Under the pieces are notes generated by a model. It was not told where the DNA came from. It did not search any database and saw only the letters and a list, made by a program, of their open reading frames with translations. A program made the position numbers and the translations under genes. From Microbacterium karelineae (lineage in GTDB: Bacteria; Actinomycetota; Actinomycetes; Actinomycetales; Microbacteriaceae): 64,000 bases of DNA. Location of the stretch: NCBI RefSeq assembly GCF_009745985.1, contig NZ_WFIX01000191.1, positions 1-64,000 on the forward strand. Reading direction: 5' to 3'. The stretch's first letter is position 1. The number at the start of each line of letters is the position of its first letter. Positions 60,114 to 64,000 of the stretch are shown piece by piece.

Positions 60114-60677
60114 TCAGTCGTTCACGCGGCTGAGGTACTCACCCGTGCGGGTGTCGACCTTGACCTTCGTGCCCTCGCCGACGAAGAGGGGCACCTGGAT
60201 CTCGGCGCCCGTCTCGACGGTGGCGGGCTTGGTGCCGGCGTTCGAGCGGTCGCCCTGCAGGCCCGGCTCGGAGTACGTGACCTCGAGGACGACCGACGGG
60301 GGCAGCTCCGCGTAGAGGGGCTGGCCGTCGTGCATCGCGATCGTGACCATCATGTTCTCGAGCATGAAGCGCGCCTGGTCGCCGACGAGGGCGGCCGGGA
60401 CGTTGATCTGGTCGTAGTCCGACGTGTCCATGAACACGAAGGAGTCGCCATCGCTGTAGAGGTACTGGTAGTCGCGGCGGTCGACGTTCTGGATGTCGAC
60501 CTTCGACCCCGCGTTGAAGGTCTTGTCGACGACCTTGTTCGAGACCACGTTCTTCAGCTTCGTGCGGACGAACGCGCCGCCCTTGCCCGGCTTCACGTGC
60601 TGGAACTCCACGACGCTCCAGAGCTGTCCGTCGATCGCGAGGACGACGCCGTTGCGGATGTCTGCGGTGGATGCCAT
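60114..60677 (-). CDS. efp: elongation factor P
   Basis: A 187-aa three-domain protein that relieves ribosome stalling at proline stretches. The N-terminal KOW-like domain has the loop [13 protein letters not shown], whose Lys32 is the tip residue. The OB-domain signature [17 protein letters not shown] lies at the C-terminus. ATG start. Confidence 0.96.
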   Translation of the reverse strand: MASTADIRNGVVLAIDGQLWSVVEFQHVKPGKGGAFVRTKLKNVVSNKVVDKTFNAGSKVDIQNVDRRDYQYLYSDGDSFVFMDTSDYDQINVPAALVGDQARFMLENMMVTIAMHDGQPLYAELPPSVVLEVTYSEPGLQGDRSNAGTKPATVETGAEIQVPLFVGEGTKVKVDTRTGEYLSRVND

Positions 60678-60742
60678 GAAGAGGAGTTCCGTTTCGTGAT
60701 TGTGGGGTGTGCGAGGGCCTGACGTGGGCCCGAGGGATGATC

Positions 60743-61861
60743 CTATCGCGAACCCGTCTGGATGATTCCGCCCTGCTGCTCCTCGGCGACCTCCTGGTAC
60801 GCCGCGAAGAGCAGCGACTGGTCCGGCGCCTGCAGCACCGACGGCTTTCCGAGGTCGTCGAGGACGATGAAGCGCAGCTGCCCCGCGCGCGCCTTCTTAT
60901 CGCGCTGCATGGTCGCGTGCAGCTGGTTCCACGCGCCCGCGCGGTACGTGGTCGGCAGGCCGAGCAGCTCGAGGACCCGCCGGTGCCGGTCGACGGCCGC
61001 GTCGCCCAGGCGCCCCGCGAGGCGCGAGAGCTCGGCGGCGAACATCATCCCGATCGAGATCGCCGCGCCGTGACGCCACTGGTAGCGCTCCGCGTGCTCG
61101 ATCGCGTGGCCGAGCGTGTGGCCGTAGTTGAGCGTCTCGCGCAGCCCCGCCTCGCGGAAGTCCTCGCCGACGACGTCCGCCTTCATCTGGATCGCGAGCT
61201 CGATGCAGCGCCGGAACTCCGGGCCCGTCACGTCGAGGGCGCGCCCGGGATCCGCCTCGACGATGTCGAGGATCTCGGGGAACCGGATGAAGCCGGCCTT
61301 GAGCACCTCGGCGAAGCCCGCCTTGAGCTCGTTCTCGGGCAGCGCCTCGAGGAGCTCGAGGTCGCACAGCACCGCGCGCGGCGCCCAGAACGCCCCGACG
61401 AGGTTCTTGCCCTCGGCGGTGTTGATGCCCGTCTTGCCGCCGACGGCCGCGTCGACCATGCCGAGCACCGTCGTCGGCACCTGCACGACCGCGACGCCGC
61501 GCAGCCAGGTCGCCGCCGCGAAGCCGGCGAGGTCGGTCGCCGCTCCCCCGCCGAAGCCGACGATCGCGTCGGTGCGGGTGAAGTCGGCCTGCCCGAGGAT
61601 CCCCCAGAGGAAGGACGCGACCTCGACGCGCTTGGCGCCCTCGGCGTCCGGGATCTCGGCGAGCAGGACCTCGAGGTCGCCCTCGGCGAGCAGCTCGTCG
61701 CGGAGCTCGTTCACGATGCGGCCGAGGGTCGGCTGATGCACGATGAGCACCTTGCGCGCCTCGGGCGGGAGCGACGCGCGGAGCAGGCGGCGGGCGCCGT
61801 GCCCGATCGTCACGTCGTACCCCGGCGTGCCCTCGACGTGGATGGCCGTGTGCTCGGTCAT
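60743..61861 (-). CDS. aroB: 3-dehydroquinate synthase
   Basis: A 372-aa NAD-dependent enzyme of the shikimate pathway. [22 protein letters not shown] near residue 100 and [21 protein letters not shown] near 125 bind NAD and metal. Metal-binding His is in [13 protein letters not shown] near 255. Start overlaps the aroK stop by 4 bp. No aroQ follows it; the next gene is efp. Confidence 0.97.
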   Translation of the reverse strand: MTEHTAIHVEGTPGYDVTIGHGARRLLRASLPPEARKVLIVHQPTLGRIVNELRDELLAEGDLEVLLAEIPDAEGAKRVEVASFLWGILGQADFTRTDAIVGFGGGAATDLAGFAAATWLRGVAVVQVPTTVLGMVDAAVGGKTGINTAEGKNLVGAFWAPRAVLCDLELLEALPENELKAGFAEVLKAGFIRFPEILDIVEADPGRALDVTGPEFRRCIELAIQMKADVVGEDFREAGLRETLNYGHTLGHAIEHAERYQWRHGAAISIGMMFAAELSRLAGRLGDAAVDRHRRVLELLGLPTTYRAGAWNQLHATMQRDKKARAGQLRFIVLDDLGKPSVLQAPDQSLLFAAYQEVAEEQQGGIIQTGSR

Positions 61862-62403
61862 GATGCCCCTCCTGTGTCCGGCGATGCCGTGCCCGCCAGC
61901 CGTGCGGACGCCCATTCGGCGGCGCCCGTCACGACCTCCCGCAGCGGCCCGCGCGACGTGTCGAATGCGATGTCGGCCAGCTCCTCGTAGATCGGCTGGC
62001 GCTCGGCGGCGATGCGCTTCCACTCGGCCAGCGGATCCCCGTGGTTCAGCAGCGGGCGCTTCGCGCCCTGGATCCGCGAGGCGACCGTGCGCTCCGAGAC
62101 CGTGAGGAGCACGACGAGATGGGCGGCGAGATCCGCACGGGTGTCGGGATCCAGAACGGCGCCCCCGCCCAGCGCGACGACCCCGCCGCGGGCGAGAGCG
62201 TCGCGCACCGCGGCGCGCTCGATGCGCCGGAACTCGGCCTCGCCGCGCGACGAGAACAGGTCGGCGATGCGCCCGTGCTCCGCGACGATGAGGCTGTCGG
62301 TGTCGGTGAACGAGACGGCCAGCCGCTTGGCGACGCGGCGCCCGATGCTGGACTTCCCCGCCCCCATGGGGCCGATGAAGACGACGGAGCGCGGGTCACT
62401 CAT
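61858..62403 (-). CDS. aroK: shikimate kinase
   Basis: A 181-aa P-loop kinase. Walker [13 protein letters not shown] is at residues 11-22, shikimate-binding [17 protein letters not shown] near 34, and [11 protein letters not shown] near 78. A start at 62403 is preceded by coding overlap of 8 bp with the aroC stop. Confidence 0.96.
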   Translation of the reverse strand: MSDPRSVVFIGPMGAGKSSIGRRVAKRLAVSFTDTDSLIVAEHGRIADLFSSRGEAEFRRIERAAVRDALARGGVVALGGGAVLDPDTRADLAAHLVVLLTVSERTVASRIQGAKRPLLNHGDPLAEWKRIAAERQPIYEELADIAFDTSRGPLREVVTGAAEWASARLAGTASPDTGGAS

Positions 62404-63604
62404 GCGGGATCGAGTGGGGTGCGCTCCGCAGCGTGTCGGGGATCGCCGCGAGGTACGCCTCGAGGTTGCGACGCGTCTCGGCGATCGAGTCGCCGCCGAA
62501 CTTCTCGAGGACGACGTCGGCGAGCGTGATCGCGACCATCGCCTCCGCCACGACGCCCGACGCCGGGACCGCGCACACATCGGAGCGCTGGTGGTGCGCG
62601 GCTGCGGTCTCGCCCGTGGCGACGTCGATCGTGTCGAGCGCGCGCGGAACGGTCGCGATCGGCTTCATGCCGGCGCGAACGCGCAGCAGGGTGCCGGTCG
62701 ACATGCCGCCCTCCGTGCCGCCTGCGCGGTCGGATCCCCGCGCGACGCCGTCGTCGGACGGGTACAGCGCGTCGTGCGCGGCCGAGCCGCGGCGCCGCGT
62801 CGTCTCGAAGCCGTCGCCGACCTCGACGCCCTTGATGGCCTGGATGCTCATGAGCGCCTGCGCGAGCTTCCCGTCGAGCCGGCGGTCCCAGTGCACGTGC
62901 GATCCGAGCCCCGGCGGCAGGCCGTAGGCGAGCACCTCGACGATGCCGCCGAGCGTGTCGCCCGCCTTGCGCGCGTCGTCGACCTCGTCGACCATGCGCG
63001 CCGAGGTCTCCGCGTCGAAGCAGCGCAGCGGATCCGCGTCGAGCACGGCAACGTCATCGGGCGTCGGCAGCGGGGCGCCCTCCGGCGCGGCGACGGGGCC
63101 GATCGAGAGGGTGTGGCTCACGAGGCGGACGCCGAGCTCGCCGAGGAACTTCCGCGCGACGGCGCCGAGCGCGACGCGCGCGGCGGTCTCGCGGGCGCTC
63201 GCGCGCTCGAGCACGGGGCGGGCCTCGTCGAAGTCGTACTTCTGCATGCCCACGAGGTCGGCGTGGCCCGGCCGGGGACGCGTGAGCGGGGCGCCGCGGC
63301 CGCGCGACTTCTCGCTCAGCTCGGTCGGCTCGGCGCTCATGACCTCGGTCCACTTCGGCCACTCGGTGTTCCCGATGCGCAGCGCGATCGGGCTGCCCAT
63401 CGTGAGCCCGTGGCGGATGCCGCCCGAGAGCGTCAGCTCGTCCTGCTCGAACTTCATGCGCGAGCCGCGGCCGTAGCCGAGCTTGCGGCGCTGCAGGTCG
63501 TCCTGGATGTCCTGAGGAGAGACGGGAACGCCGGAGGGGAGGCCCTCCATGATGGCGACGAGTTCGGGGCCGTGCGATTCACCGGCCGTCAGCACGCGGA
63601 GCAT
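62396..63604 (-). CDS. aroC: chorismate synthase
   Basis: A 402-aa FMN-dependent enzyme making chorismate, the precursor for tryptophan and other aromatics. ATG 63604 begins [15 protein letters not shown]. The signatures [12 protein letters not shown] near residue 45 and [13 protein letters not shown] near 345 are those of AroC. A longer upstream extension was rejected as it lacks coding character. Confidence 0.97.
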   Translation of the reverse strand: MLRVLTAGESHGPELVAIMEGLPSGVPVSPQDIQDDLQRRKLGYGRGSRMKFEQDELTLSGGIRHGLTMGSPIALRIGNTEWPKWTEVMSAEPTELSEKSRGRGAPLTRPRPGHADLVGMQKYDFDEARPVLERASARETAARVALGAVARKFLGELGVRLVSHTLSIGPVAAPEGAPLPTPDDVAVLDADPLRCFDAETSARMVDEVDDARKAGDTLGGIVEVLAYGLPPGLGSHVHWDRRLDGKLAQALMSIQAIKGVEVGDGFETTRRRGSAAHDALYPSDDGVARGSDRAGGTEGGMSTGTLLRVRAGMKPIATVPRALDTIDVATGETAAAHHQRSDVCAVPASGVVAEAMVAITLADVVLEKFGGDSIAETRRNLEAYLAAIPDTLRSAPHSIPHE

Positions 63605-63673
63605 GCCCTCCAGCCTAGGGCCACGCGGCGCGCCCCACGAACCGGGCGTCACGCGGCGACGCGGGTGGGCGCG

Positions 63674-64000
63674 TCAGATCCGGCCGAGCGCTCCGCGCAT
63701 CGCGTCGATGACGATCGGCTCGTCCGGGAGGGGCGTCGCGGGATCCCCGTGCGCGAAGATGCGCACCTGCAGCACGGCCTGGTGCAGCAGCATCGGGAGC
63801 CCATGGTGGGCCGACCCGCCCCAGACGCCCGCGAGCGCCGATGGCCACGGGCTGTACGCGACGTCGAAGAGCACGCCGCCGCGGGATGCGAGGCGCTCCG
63901 CGACGGCCGGATCCAGGGGTGCGCCGCCCGGGAGCGTCGCGATCGTCAGCTCGACGTCGTCTCCCGCCTCGTCGAGCGCGACCGCGCGCGCCGCGATGCC
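63674..64000 (-). CDS. aroE: shikimate dehydrogenase, C-terminal part (runs off right edge)
   Basis: The last 108 codons of a shikimate 5-dehydrogenase, reading from the window edge to a TGA at 63674. The segment LTIATLPGGAP, then GVLFDVAYSPWPSALA and GLPMLLHQAV, matches the C-terminal half of AroE, including the conserved D-Y-P-like block (here DVAYSPWP) and the G-x-x-M-L-L-x-Q motif. It precedes aroC in the same direction. Confidence 0.88.
   Translation of the reverse strand, partial: GIAARAVALDEAGDDVELTIATLPGGAPLDPAVAERLASRGGVLFDVAYSPWPSALAGVWGGSAHHGLPMLLHQAVLQVRIFAHGDPATPLPDEPIVIDAMRGALGRI

Overview
This window looks like the chromosome of a high-GC actinobacterium, most likely of the family Microbacteriaceae (Microbacterium or a close relative). 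The reasons are the very GC-rich sequence, frequent GTG starts, the gene order pyrR-pyrB-pyrC-(membrane protein)-carA-carB-pyrF-gmk-rpoZ-metK-priA-fmt-rsmB-rpe-his-trp-lgt-gltBD-pyk known from actinobacteria, an actinobacterial IHF domain, an ANTAR response regulator and an Rpf-type cell-wall hydrolase. The genus is inferred, not proven.

Layout. Positions 1-14.6 kb hold mixed, mostly single genes: the N-terminal part of a DUF222/HNH-type protein at the left edge, a CPBP-family membrane protein, a methyltransferase, a CGNR zinc-finger protein, a cupin, a secreted Rpf/LysM protein with a structured leader, the helicase HrpB, a sulfatase-modifying-factor-like protein, two lipoproteins, a nitroreductase, a DUF1992 protein, and a divergent pair made of a HelR-like motor ATPase and a dGTPase (dgt). 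From 14.4 to 18.1 kb the conserved convergent junction between dgt and an LLM-class flavin oxidoreductase gene has been opened by foreign DNA. A 2.7-kb island with a TIR-domain protein and decayed genes lies between two 139-bp copies of the dgt tail. A 0.6-kb insert with a GNAT acetyltransferase lies between two 45-bp copies of the oxidoreductase tail. A 185-bp relic of the original junction sits between the two inserts.

From 18.1 to 28.4 kb come the oxidoreductase, an SGNH hydrolase, an MFS transporter, a DUF885 protein, DNA polymerase I, a PaaI-type thioesterase, the PdtaR-type ANTAR regulator, tRNA-Leu(CAA) and pyruvate kinase. From 28.5 to 42.5 kb, all on the minus strand, are gltD/gltB and a his-trp supraoperon read as rpe-hisE-hisG-hisF-hisI-(Trp membrane protein)-(HGxxPAAW)-trpC-trpB-trpA-lgt. 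No trpE is present. From 44.1 to 51 kb are rsmB, fmt, priA, metK, rpoZ and an mIHF-guanylate kinase fusion. From 51 to 59.6 kb is a tightly overlapping pyrimidine operon. From 59.7 kb to the end are nusB, efp and the shikimate genes aroB, aroK, aroC and a partial aroE.

How the genes fit together. The right-hand 35 kb is a core biosynthetic block: chorismate from the aro genes feeds tryptophan (trpCBA), GltBD supplies glutamate for amination, CarAB/PyrBCF make UMP, and Gmk, PolA, PriA, RpoZ, NusB, EF-P and Fmt serve nucleotide supply, replication, transcription and translation. The accessory, most interesting part is the dgt/oxidoreductase junction, which looks like a repeatedly used insertion site carrying a possible TIR-based defence module in partial decay.
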